A stretch of 64,000 nt of DNA, taken from NCBI GenBank assembly GCA_903877125.1, contig CAIRCM010000186.1, forward strand, positions 1 through 64,000, written 5' to 3'. The position numbers and the translations under genes are program-made. The notes below the pieces were generated by a model, which was not told the origin of the DNA, searched no databases, and worked only from the letters and a program-made list of their open reading frames with translations. Positions 18,147-26,553 of the stretch are shown piece by piece (the stretch's first letter is position 1; every line of letters starts with the position of its first letter). The DNA is from an uncultured Acetobacteraceae bacterium. Its GTDB lineage: Bacteria; Pseudomonadota; Alphaproteobacteria; Acetobacterales; Acetobacteraceae.

Positions 18147-19214
18147 ATGGTCTACGCCCCCAACCGCCCTAACCTAACCCTCCCGCCGATCCGGGTGAAC
18201 CTTTATTCGGACACGCAGACCCGCCCCTCCGCCGCGATGAAAGACGCGATGATGCGGGCGGAGGTCGGCGACGAACAAAGCGGCGACGACCCCACGGTCA
18301 ACGAACTGTGCGATCGGATGGCGGCGCTGACGGGGAAGGAGGCCGCGGTTTTCCTCCCCTCCGGCACCATGTGCAATCAGATTTCCATCGCGGTGCACTG
18401 CCGCCCGGGCGATGAAATCCTGGCGCATGAGGCCAGCCACATCGTCGCCAACGAAGGCGGCGGCCCGGGCGCGCTGGCTGGCGCCGTTGTGCTGGGTCTG
18501 CGAGGTCCGCGCGGCATGTTCGACGTGCCGACCATGCAGGCGAATTTCCGAGCCAAACGCCGCAACGCGCCGCCGCAGACGCTGCTCGCGGTGGAGCAGA
18601 CCGCGAATTTCGGCGGCGGGTCGGTATGGCCGCTGGACCGACTGAACGCCGTCCTCGATGCCGCGCACGACTGGGGGATGGCCACGCATATGGACGGTGC
18701 TCGGCTGATGAACGCGGTGGTCGCGGCGGGCGTGCCGGCCAGCGACATGGCGGCACGCTGCGATTCCGTCTGGCTCGACTTCACCAAGGGCCTGGGCGCG
18801 CCGCTCGGTGCGGTGCTCTGCGGATCGGCGGCATTCATCGACCAGGCGTGGCGCTGGAAGCAACGGCTTGGCGGGGCGTTGCGGCAGGCGGGCATGAGCG
18901 CCGCGGGATGCCTCTATGCGCTGGACCACAACATCGACCGTTTGGCTGAGGATCACGTCAACGCCGCGTCCCTCGCCCGCGGCCTGGCGCAGATTCCGGG
19001 CATCGCGGTGGAAACGCCGGAGACCAATCTGGTTTTCTTCGACACCCAAGCGGCCGGCATCACCGCCGATGAACTGGCCACCCGCGCAAGGCAGCAGGGC
19101 GTGTCGATTTCGGTGATGGGGACGTATCGGGTGCGGGTCTGCACGCATCTGGATGTCGATCGGGCCGGCATCGACGAGGCGACGCAAATTATACGCGATT
19201 GCATGCCAAAATAG
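18147..19214 (+). CDS. Threonine aldolase-type PLP enzyme
   Basis: 355 residues of the beta-eliminating lyase/threonine aldolase family. It has the N-terminal VNLYSDTQTRPSAAM and the GDEQSGDDPTVNELC loop. The PLP-facing aspartate lies in HMDGARLMN, and the PLP-binding lysine in DFTKGLGAP. It should cleave L-threonine or L-allo-threonine to glycine and acetaldehyde in the cytosol; stereospecificity cannot be told. GAGGAG at 18131-18136 precedes the ATG, and the start lies four bases after the upstream gene's stop. Confidence 0.9.
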   Translation: MVYAPNRPNLTLPPIRVNLYSDTQTRPSAAMKDAMMRAEVGDEQSGDDPTVNELCDRMAALTGKEAAVFLPSGTMCNQISIAVHCRPGDEILAHEASHIVANEGGGPGALAGAVVLGLRGPRGMFDVPTMQANFRAKRRNAPPQTLLAVEQTANFGGGSVWPLDRLNAVLDAAHDWGMATHMDGARLMNAVVAAGVPASDMAARCDSVWLDFTKGLGAPLGAVLCGSAAFIDQAWRWKQRLGGALRQAGMSAAGCLYALDHNIDRLAEDHVNAASLARGLAQIPGIAVETPETNLVFFDTQAAGITADELATRARQQGVSISVMGTYRVRVCTHLDVDRAGIDEATQIIRDCMPK

Positions 19215-19223
19215 TTCCTGGCG

Positions 19224-19238
19224 TTAACCGTTCGTTAA
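19224..19238. promoter_or_regulatory. CtrA-type box TTAA-N7-TTAA
   Basis: TTAA at 19224-19227 and TTAA at 19235-19238 are separated by exactly seven bases. This is the full consensus of the alphaproteobacterial response regulator CtrA. It lies 51 bases before the start of the secreted EF-hand gene. CtrA control is inferred from the motif alone. Confidence 0.5.
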
Positions 19239-19289
19239 ACATTGCAAGCCATGCTGGGCCGGTCTCAACCGGATACTCAGAGGTTTGCC

Positions 19290-19724
19290 ATGAAGCGTAC
19301 GTTACTCGCCGCCTTCCTCGTCCTGCCCTGCCTCGTGCTGCCGGCTTTGGCCGAGGAGGCTCCTGCCCCGCCGGCCGGGCGGGCCGCAAGCCCGAAACCC
19401 CATCATGACCGCGTCACCTGGACGCAAAAATTCGCCCAGGCGAACAGCACGCACGATGGGCGCCTGACAGCGGATCAGGCCAAGGCGGGCTACAGTTCGC
19501 TCTTCCGCCACTTCGCCGAGATCGATACGGGCCATAAGGGCTTCGTCACCGTGGAAGACGTAAAAGCCTGGCACAAACAGCGGCGGACGAATCGGCATGT
19601 GACCGGACACAACCCGCTGCGCCACCATGCATCGCACCACACGATCATCGCACCGCCGGTGGCCAAGGCCTCGACCAGCCAGAACGTGCCTGCCCACGCG
19701 CCGCCCGGCGACGCGCGGAGTTGA
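19290..19724 (+). CDS. Secreted EF-hand-like small protein
   Basis: 144 residues. A clear signal peptide (LLAAFLVLPCLVLPALA) suggests cleavage near residue 21. Two calcium-loop-like segments follow: NSTHDGRLTADQ (first position Asn instead of Asp) and DTGHKGFVTVED. The C-terminal third is histidine-rich (RHHASHHTI). A periplasmic calcium- or metal-binding role is inferred. The start gives a proper signal peptide; the longer frame from 19242 would bury it. It stands alone between threonine aldolase and the ATPase pair, with a CtrA-like box upstream. Confidence 0.75.
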   Translation: MKRTLLAAFLVLPCLVLPALAEEAPAPPAGRAASPKPHHDRVTWTQKFAQANSTHDGRLTADQAKAGYSSLFRHFAEIDTGHKGFVTVEDVKAWHKQRRTNRHVTGHNPLRHHASHHTIIAPPVAKASTSQNVPAHAPPGDARS

Positions 19725-19822
19725 GGGGACTGGGGCCGGTGGACGATCTGCCGGCCCTATCCGCCGCTCTCAGGCGGATTGCCGAGCGCCGCGCAGGCAG
19801 CGGCCAATATATGAAAATAAAA

Positions 19823-19888
19823 TCATATGATGCCAGATTCATATTGATCGACAACCGTCCTGGGATATATAAATATCCCATCATATGA
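19823..19888 (+). promoter_or_regulatory. AT-rich promoter/operator of the ATPase pair
   Basis: TTGATC (19844-19849) and TATAAA (19868-19873), 18 bases apart, form a good sigma-70-like promoter in an otherwise GC-rich region. An 8-bp inverted repeat, TGGGATAT (19861-19868) with ATATCCCA (19873-19880), covers the -10 box. TCATATGA occurs twice (19823-19830 and 19881-19888), flanking the promoter. Predicted transcription starts near 19880, leaving almost no leader before the ATG at 19889. Repression by a dimeric regulator is inferred. Confidence 0.55.
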
Positions 19889-21109
19889 ATGGGCGATCAT
19901 AAATTCACGATGGATAAGCTCACACCCCGCTTCGGCACGCATATCACCGGCCCCTACTACTGGCCCGGCGCCGTGCCATCCGTCCACGATGTGGTCGCGA
20001 TCCTCCAGCGCGGCGAAAGCATCAAATGCTTCGGCCTCCGCCGCATCGGAAAATCGTCTCTTCTGGCTGAAGCGGCGCGTCTGCTGGCCCAGGGCGATCG
20101 CCCTGTTATTCGCCTCGATCTGCAACGAATTGCCACCATTCCCGCGCTGTTGCAGAACATCATCCACGCATTGCCACACAAAAGCGGCGTGCTGCACAGC
20201 ATGACGAAATGGTTCAGCGAGACGACAACGCTGCCAAGTCAGGTCAAGGCGGCGCTTGGGGCGCTGCTGGCCCAGCAGTTGGCCAGTTCCGACAACGAGG
20301 ATATCGACCGCTACGCGGATCGCCTGTTCGACGAAACCGGGCGCTTGCTGGCCGCCGCCAGCCCGAACGACCGGCCCATCCTGATCCTCGATGAATTGCC
20401 GATGTTCTGCGAGAACGTCCTCAACGCGGCACCCGCCGAACGCCGCCCGCAAGCGGTCACGCGCCTGAACACCCTGCTCGCGACGTTGAGGAATTGGCGC
20501 TCGATCGATATCGGCGTGCCGATGGCGATCGGCGGGTCGGTGTCGATGCTCTGGCTGCAACGGCAATACGGCATCCTGATCGACAATGTGAACGACTGCG
20601 CCAGCATCGTGGTCGAGCCGATGCCGCGAGCCGAGGCCGAGGCGATGGTCCGCGCGATGATCGCATCTGTCGCACCGCCCCAATGGGCACCGGACATCGC
20701 CGAACGCCTCTGCGATCTCGTGCCGGCCTTCTACACAGGCGTGCTGCAATACGCCTTCCAGCAGATACGGGGCCTCCCCGCCCTGACAACCGCGGAACTT
20801 GACGCGCTCTACCCCGACCGGATCGCCGACGGATTGGATGAAAATTACTACGTCCAATTCAACCGGCGCCTCGCACGCTATGCCGCGGCCGAGCGGCGGG
20901 CTGCCAATCGGCTGTTCGAGGAACTTCTCGCGGCCGCGTTGACCATGCCTGCGGCCCTGGCCATCCTCGCACCGGCGGACGATGCCTGGATCGACCGGGA
21001 ACTGCTCGATCGCCTTGCCGATGACGGGTTCGTACATGCCACGCGGCATGGCGGCGTGCGTTTCTCGTCCGGTCTGGTTCGGGTCTGGTTCGCCGGTCCA
21101 AATGCATGA
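19889..21109 (+). CDS. P-loop ATPase, archaeal-ATPase/STAND-like, first of pair
   Basis: 406 residues. Walker A is FGLRRIGKSSLL (about 48-59), Walker B is RPILILDELPMF (162-173), and a sensor-like strand PMAIGGSVSM lies near 211-220. This matches the ATPase_2/AAA_35-type ATPases. The C-terminal 120 residues, ending in FVHATRHGGVRFSSGLVRVWF, resemble a winged helix that follows such ATPase cores. No nuclease, protease or membrane domain is seen. Starts at 19889 and 19910 both lack a clear ribosome-binding site, fitting a leaderless transcript. Its stop overlaps the next gene's start as ATGA, so the two products are made together. Confidence 0.8.
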   Translation: MGDHKFTMDKLTPRFGTHITGPYYWPGAVPSVHDVVAILQRGESIKCFGLRRIGKSSLLAEAARLLAQGDRPVIRLDLQRIATIPALLQNIIHALPHKSGVLHSMTKWFSETTTLPSQVKAALGALLAQQLASSDNEDIDRYADRLFDETGRLLAAASPNDRPILILDELPMFCENVLNAAPAERRPQAVTRLNTLLATLRNWRSIDIGVPMAIGGSVSMLWLQRQYGILIDNVNDCASIVVEPMPRAEAEAMVRAMIASVAPPQWAPDIAERLCDLVPAFYTGVLQYAFQQIRGLPALTTAELDALYPDRIADGLDENYYVQFNRRLARYAAAERRAANRLFEELLAAALTMPAALAILAPADDAWIDRELLDRLADDGFVHATRHGGVRFSSGLVRVWFAGPNA

Positions 21110-24100
21110 TCGCGCCCCAGCAACTCAGCAAATTCGATCCTTTTCGTATGACCGACGAATTGGTGCGGGGCGTCGCGACCGGGCGTGAAACCCAGGTCGC
21201 GCACATCATGCGCGTCATCGCCGAAAACCTTGCCGCGCACGACACGCCGCCCCAACATCTGGCCGTCGTCGCACCGCGTGGCACCGGCAAGACGTTCCTG
21301 CTCCGCCTGATCGGGCTGGAGATCGAATCGTTCCGTGCCGACGGCGGGAACATCGCGTTCCTGCACATGCCTGAGGAAATGCCGGCCATCCTGTCCCCGG
21401 CAAGCCTGATGCGGGAAATATTGGTGCGCTTTCAGCGGGGACGGCCGGAAGAGAACGACCTGAAATGGCGATCCGACGACGGTGAATGGGACGAACTCGT
21501 CGCGTCGATGGATACAGCGGTAACTGAGCGGTTCGGTATCGGCGAAGGATTGTTGGTCCTGTGCCTGGAAAATATCCAGGACATCATCGACGCGGCACTC
21601 TCGCGCGATTTGGACCAGCGCCGCTTTCGGGCGTGGCTGGACCGGCCGGAGTCACGGATCATGCTGATCGCCGCTTCGGCCAACGGGGCGTTCGACGACG
21701 ATTATGAAAAGCCGCTGTTTCGGGTCGCCGCCACGATCCCGTTGGGCCGGTGGTCGATCGAGGAAACCCTCCTCTACCTCGACCGCGTCATGCTGGCGCG
21801 GCGCGGCGTCGGACTGGACGACGCGCAGAGGGCAAAGGCCAAAGCCATCGCCGCGTTCACCGGCGGCAGCCCGCGCATGGCGGCGGCGCTGGCCGAGATC
21901 GCGACGGCCGACGATGTTCTGACAGCGGCACAGACGCTGAGCGGATTGGTCGATAATCTGAACGATTATTACCACTGGCGCTTGCGCGACATGGGCGCGG
22001 ACGCGCGCCGCTGCATCGACAAGTTGCTTCGCGAGGGCGAAAACATCTCCCAATCCGAGCTCGCCCGCCGGCTCGGCGTACTGCAGCCCGTGGTCGCGCA
22101 GGCCTTCAAGGGTCTGTTGCGCAAAAACATCCTGGTGAGCGAGCGCCCCGCCGGGTCGAAAGAAAAACTATACCGTGTCGCCGATCGCGTGTTCGCGCAT
22201 TTCTACCGTGTGCGAGTACTGGATCACGGCCGCGACGTGTGCATCCTGGAACCGATCGTCGAACTTCTGGTCGATGCATTTTCCGATACGCAACGGGCGT
22301 CCGAAGCCGCGCGGATGTTTCAGCGTGGCCTGTCACGCGAAGCCCATGTGCTGCTTGGCACGCTGACGCGGCTGGACCCCGCGACGGCGGAAGAACACTG
22401 GTGGTTTGGCGTAGAAATCCGCACACTCGTGCGTGACATCCGTCAGATCGCGATCAGAAAAAACTGGTCCATGGGGCCATGGTTCGACGGTCTCGGGGCG
22501 CTGCTTGCCACTCCAGCCAACGCCATGCCGATCGCCGAGCAGATGCTGCGCGAAATCGACGGTTCGGAGGGGAAGGATCTGAGGCATCTGACGGCGGGAT
22601 TGGCCTTTCTCGCCGCGGGGCATCCCGATGCGGCAAGAGATCGGTTCGATGCGTTGGCCGCACGCGAAATCGCCAAGGACGTCCGTTGCGTTGTCATTTA
22701 CGTCAGGGCTTTCGCACACCTGGAAAAGCTCGCGTCGGACGAGGCGAACCAGGACCTCCAGGAAGTTTTCGACCTGGCAAAGTCAATCGGCGATGCTCCC
22801 GTGCAGGCTCGCGCAGCGAGGGGTTTGGGCTATTGCGCTTCTTTTTGCAACGATCATGACAAGGAGTATACATTTCATCGGCAAGCCGCCGATCTCTCGG
22901 AGGCTTCAGGCGATCATATTGGGCTCTCCCGAGCCCGCAAAAATCTAGCCATCTGTTCCATGTTGCGCGGCGACCTTGCGCAGGCCCTTTCTTGGGCTGA
23001 AGCGGCTTACGAATCCGCCGCGGCAAGCGGCAATATCGCGGAGCGCGCCGACAAAGCCTTGGCGCTCGCCGATGTCCTTTCGGAGAACAAGGCGTTCGCG
23101 GTGGGGTTAGAGCGTGCCCAGGAAGCCGCGACCCTGGCCCGCGCCGCCGACGAGCCTGCGATTTTGCTCGGTGCACTTGATCGGGAGGCTTCGGTCCACA
23201 GTCGCTTGGGTCATAAATCGGACGTTCTCAGCACAGCCCGCGCTCTCGGCGTTGCCGCGAGGGACTCCGGCAGCGCATTTCTCACCGCGGTCGGCTTGGC
23301 GGATTCAGCGTGGCACCTGGCCCATTCCGCGCTTGATTTGGAGGCCAATGTGGCGGCTGAGGCCACCGCCGCAGCAGATGAAGCTCTAACCTATTTACAA
23401 CCGAACCAGTATCGAAGCTACGCGTGCGCTCTATCCGCCAAGATATGGGCCGCCGCTGGGCGAGGCAATTACCAAGCCTGCCTGGACGCAGCCGAGCAAC
23501 TGCTCCCGTATGCTAGACAAGCCAACGATCGAGGGGATATCGCGGAAGCACTCGAGTACATCATTTACGCACTGGTCGGCATAGGCCGACATTCCGAGGC
23601 CGCCCAACGTGGCGTAGCGGCGTTGACCGAGTTGGCCTCCGCCGAGACGCGGTTCATCGGCACAGAAGCTACTATTCTGTCCAACGTCATTCGTTCTCTC
23701 CGTGCGCTCGACCGCTTGGGGGACGTGAAGGAGATCGCCGAACCCGTTTGGCACTACGCCGTCGAAGGCAGCCACGACGCTACCGTTGCGACGTTAGCCA
23801 GCAATTTGCTGCCGGTCGCATTCGAAACCGGCGCGTTTGCCTGGGCTTGGGAATTGGCTGACCAAAGCCTGCCCACCATCGCCGCCCAGTCCGGGACCAG
23901 CAACGTCGCGGGCTCGCTGATCGCCGCGATCACCGCCGCGGACAAGTGGGCCGAGACCGCACCGCGTGTCCCCGACACAATCTGGCCTGACGCCGCCGAT
24001 AGCTTCAGCGGCACGGCAACCTCCCTGGCCCTCGCGCGCCTCGCCGAACACGAGCCATCCGCCGCCTTCGCCGGCTTCAACGGCCTGCTGACCACCATCG

Positions 24101-24444
24101 CCCCAGACATCGACGCCGCGAACGACCCAACCTCCCCTCGCCTGAAGCTCCTTCGGCAAATCCTGACCGCGTCGGCCGTTGTGAACTGGCCCGCCGGCCT
24201 GCTGACGGACATCGCCTCCGCCGTCGGCGAACGCCTCCCCCGCCGGCTGGAGGCGGAAACCCGCATGCTGCGAGAGATCGCGCGCTTCAACGCCGCCGGC
24301 CAGGACCCGGCGTTGCTGCCGCATATCGCCCCGGACGTTGCCGAAATGCTCCGCCTCGTTCTGCCGCACCTCGCCCCACCCGCCCCGACGGAAGGTCCCA
24401 AATCGACCAAACCCCGGAAACGAAAGACGCCACCCCGCCGATAA
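21106..24444 (+). CDS. P-loop ATPase with winged helix and TPR-like repeats, second of pair
   Basis: 1112 residues. Walker A is APRGTGKTFLL (56-66) and the Walker B-like strand is LLVLCLENI (149-157). FTGGSPRMAAAL (251-262) resembles the GxP-containing helix of Orc/STAND ATPases. A winged helix spans about 300-365 (ISQSELARRLGVLQPVVAQA). From about 440 to 1000 the protein is alpha-helical with TPR-like pairs (ALSWAEAAYESAAASGNIAE, ARAARGLGYCASF). The tail is basic and proline-rich (KPRKRKTPPRR), possibly binding nucleic acid. The architecture (NTPase, winged helix, TPR) is that of signal-sensing STAND proteins, but no effector domain is evident. It is coupled to the preceding ATPase gene. Confidence 0.75.
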   Translation: MIAPQQLSKFDPFRMTDELVRGVATGRETQVAHIMRVIAENLAAHDTPPQHLAVVAPRGTGKTFLLRLIGLEIESFRADGGNIAFLHMPEEMPAILSPASLMREILVRFQRGRPEENDLKWRSDDGEWDELVASMDTAVTERFGIGEGLLVLCLENIQDIIDAALSRDLDQRRFRAWLDRPESRIMLIAASANGAFDDDYEKPLFRVAATIPLGRWSIEETLLYLDRVMLARRGVGLDDAQRAKAKAIAAFTGGSPRMAAALAEIATADDVLTAAQTLSGLVDNLNDYYHWRLRDMGADARRCIDKLLREGENISQSELARRLGVLQPVVAQAFKGLLRKNILVSERPAGSKEKLYRVADRVFAHFYRVRVLDHGRDVCILEPIVELLVDAFSDTQRASEAARMFQRGLSREAHVLLGTLTRLDPATAEEHWWFGVEIRTLVRDIRQIAIRKNWSMGPWFDGLGALLATPANAMPIAEQMLREIDGSEGKDLRHLTAGLAFLAAGHPDAARDRFDALAAREIAKDVRCVVIYVRAFAHLEKLASDEANQDLQEVFDLAKSIGDAPVQARAARGLGYCASFCNDHDKEYTFHRQAADLSEASGDHIGLSRARKNLAICSMLRGDLAQALSWAEAAYESAAASGNIAERADKALALADVLSENKAFAVGLERAQEAATLARAADEPAILLGALDREASVHSRLGHKSDVLSTARALGVAARDSGSAFLTAVGLADSAWHLAHSALDLEANVAAEATAAADEALTYLQPNQYRSYACALSAKIWAAAGRGNYQACLDAAEQLLPYARQANDRGDIAEALEYIIYALVGIGRHSEAAQRGVAALTELASAETRFIGTEATILSNVIRSLRALDRLGDVKEIAEPVWHYAVEGSHDATVATLASNLLPVAFETGAFAWAWELADQSLPTIAAQSGTSNVAGSLIAAITAADKWAETAPRVPDTIWPDAADSFSGTATSLALARLAEHEPSAAFAGFNGLLTTIAPDIDAANDPTSPRLKLLRQILTASAVVNWPAGLLTDIASAVGERLPRRLEAETRMLREIARFNAAGQDPALLPHIAPDVAEMLRLVLPHLAPPAPTEGPKSTKPRKRKTPPRR

Positions 24445-24517
24445 CCCCCACCCTCGACAACGCCCCCCGGTCCATCCGACAATGCGCCCAACCGCATAAA
24501 CACTCGGAGGACCGCCC

Positions 24518-25435
24518 ATGCGCCTGGCAATCATCGGCCAACAGGATTTCGGCAAAGCCGCGCTCGAAGCCTTCGTCCGTCGCGGCGATGATGTCGCCGC
24601 CGTCTTCTGCGCTCCGGAAAAGGGTCGCCCCGACCCGCTCCGCCTCGCCGCCGAAGCGATGGGCGTGAAGGTCTATCAGTTTCCCAAACTAACCGACCCC
24701 GAGGCCCTGGAAGCACTGCGTGCGGCAAAGGTCGATATCGGCGTCATGGCCTATGTCACGCAGTTCGTGCCCCAGGATTTCTGCAATATCCCCACCAACG
24801 GCACGATCCAGTTCCACCCCAGCCTGCTGCCGCTGCATCGCGGCGCGAGTTCCATGAGCTGGTCGATCATCCTGGGCCGCACCGAAACCGGGTTCAGCAT
24901 CTTCCGCCCCACCGACGGGCTCGACGAAGGTCCGGTCCTGCTCCTGCAGCCCGTCCCCATCGAACCCGAGGACACCCTCGGCACCCTGTATTTCGGCAAG
25001 ATTTTCCCGATGGGCGTGGCCGGTCTGGTCGAAACCGCCGACCGCGTGGTGCAGGGCCGCGCGGCCGCTGTCGCGCAGTACGAGCCCGCCGCCGGGTACG
25101 AAGGCATCATCCGGGAAGCCGAAACCCGCATCAACTGGGCCAATCACGTCGATATCACCTTCAACCTGATCCGCGGCGTCAACCCCGCGCCGGGCGCCTG
25201 GACCACCACGCCCGACGGCAAGAAGGCCTTCATCTACGACTGCACCAAGCGCCATGCCCGCACCTTCTCCGAGGTGAAAGGCAAGAAGCTCGGGGAAATC
25301 GTGGGGCAAAACGGCACCAGCCTGATCATCCACGGGCAGGGTGGCTTCATCGAAGCGCATCGCATCCGGGTGGAGGGCGGCAAGAAGGTCGCGGCGAGTG
25401 AATCCGGCCTGACCGTGGGGACGATTCTGGGCTGA
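24518..25435 (+). CDS. Methionyl-tRNA formyltransferase-like enzyme
   Basis: 305 residues. The formyltransferase N-domain starts MRLAIIGQQDFGKAAL. The signature is TIQFHPSLLPLHRGASSMSW, with the catalytic N/H/D triad region ending FRPTDGLDEGPVLLL. A C-terminal Fmt-C-like domain follows from about 200 (INWANHVDITFNLIRGVNP). It uses 10-formyltetrahydrofolate. Because canonical Fmt usually lies next to def, and this gene does not, the hydrolase-domain type of formyl-THF dehydrogenase or a sugar-nucleotide/amine formyltransferase is an alternative. CGGAGGA sits ahead of the ATG. Confidence 0.8.
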   Translation: MRLAIIGQQDFGKAALEAFVRRGDDVAAVFCAPEKGRPDPLRLAAEAMGVKVYQFPKLTDPEALEALRAAKVDIGVMAYVTQFVPQDFCNIPTNGTIQFHPSLLPLHRGASSMSWSIILGRTETGFSIFRPTDGLDEGPVLLLQPVPIEPEDTLGTLYFGKIFPMGVAGLVETADRVVQGRAAAVAQYEPAAGYEGIIREAETRINWANHVDITFNLIRGVNPAPGAWTTTPDGKKAFIYDCTKRHARTFSEVKGKKLGEIVGQNGTSLIIHGQGGFIEAHRIRVEGGKKVAASESGLTVGTILG

Positions 25436-25518
25436 CAACTATCTCCACCTTGTCCGTTGCCCATCGGCCCCGCTGAGGTTAGCTTCCGACGACACTTCGA
25501 AGCTGGACCCGATCCTTC

Positions 25519-26553
25519 ATGCATGCCCGCATGTTCCTGGCCGCCGTGGCGATCTTCGCTGCCGGCATGGCCCCCGCTGTTGCCCGCGACCTGACGGTCG
25601 TGGCGCGCGGCGACTCCTTGCAGGCAGCGTTAACCAACGCGTACCTGCATCCGTTCACCGATGTCACCGGTGTTCGGACGACCGCGGTCACCTGGGAAGG
25701 GGGTATTGCGGCGCTACGGGACCAGTTGAAGGCGCCGGACAACGCCTGGGACCTGATTATCGCCAACCCCGATGAGGTCGCGGCCGGCTGCGCCGAAGGC
25801 ATCTTCGAAAAGATCGATTGGACGGCGATCGGCGGCAAGGACCACTATCAACCCTGGGGGGTGTCGGATTGCGGTGTCGGCGCGACGATCGCCAATACCG
25901 TGCTGGCCTGGGACAAGGACAAATTCCCGGTCACCCCGACCTGGGCGGATTTCTGGGACGTGGCGAAATATCCAGGCAAGCGCGGCCTGCGCCGGGACGT
26001 GCGCGGCGCGCTGGAAATCGCGCTGCTGGCCGATGGTGTCGCGCCTGGAGACATCTACAAGACCCTCTCCACCAAAGACGGGGTCGAGCGCGCGTTTCAG
26101 AAGCTGGACCAGCTCCGCCCCTATATCGTCTGGTGGCAGAACGGCGCGGAGGCCGCGAAAATCCTGGGCTCGGGGGATGTCCTCATGACCAGCGCCCCCA
26201 GCGGCGCCATTGCCACCGCCGCGCGGCTCGACGTGCGCAATTTCGGCATCCAGTTCGGATCGAGCCTCTACACGGTCCTGAGCTGGGTCATTCCCAAAGG
26301 CAGCCCGAACCTGCGTGCGTCCCAGCAGTTCCTGTATTTCACCGGCATGCCGTTGATCGAGGCACGGATGGTGCGCAACGATGGCCGGGTCGGGCCGGCC
26401 AAGGGCCTGAACGACGGCTTGCCGCCAGAGTTGCAGGCAATCTCGCCGACCACCCAGGCGAACCTCGCCATGGCACTGATGATCGACACCAACTTCTGGC
26501 ACGACAACCTGGCCAAGCTCGGGCCGCGTTTCGACGCATGGCTGGGCAAATAG
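25519..26553 (+). CDS. Periplasmic solute-binding protein, PotD/spermidine-putrescine type
   Basis: 344 residues. A signal peptide (MFLAAVAIFAAGMAPAVA) ends near residue 22. The SBP_bac family segments DLTVVARGDSLQAALTNAYL, TWADFWDVAKYPGKRGLRR and WVIPKGSPNLRASQQFLYF follow. In this family such proteins feed polyamine or iron-type ABC importers. Here no matching permease follows; instead its end overlaps the MlaE-type permease by 16 bases. Either it supplies an unrelated importer or the operon has acquired an unusual first gene. ATG 25531 is an alternative start. Confidence 0.85.
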   Translation: MHARMFLAAVAIFAAGMAPAVARDLTVVARGDSLQAALTNAYLHPFTDVTGVRTTAVTWEGGIAALRDQLKAPDNAWDLIIANPDEVAAGCAEGIFEKIDWTAIGGKDHYQPWGVSDCGVGATIANTVLAWDKDKFPVTPTWADFWDVAKYPGKRGLRRDVRGALEIALLADGVAPGDIYKTLSTKDGVERAFQKLDQLRPYIVWWQNGAEAAKILGSGDVLMTSAPSGAIATAARLDVRNFGIQFGSSLYTVLSWVIPKGSPNLRASQQFLYFTGMPLIEARMVRNDGRVGPAKGLNDGLPPELQAISPTTQANLAMALMIDTNFWHDNLAKLGPRFDAWLGK

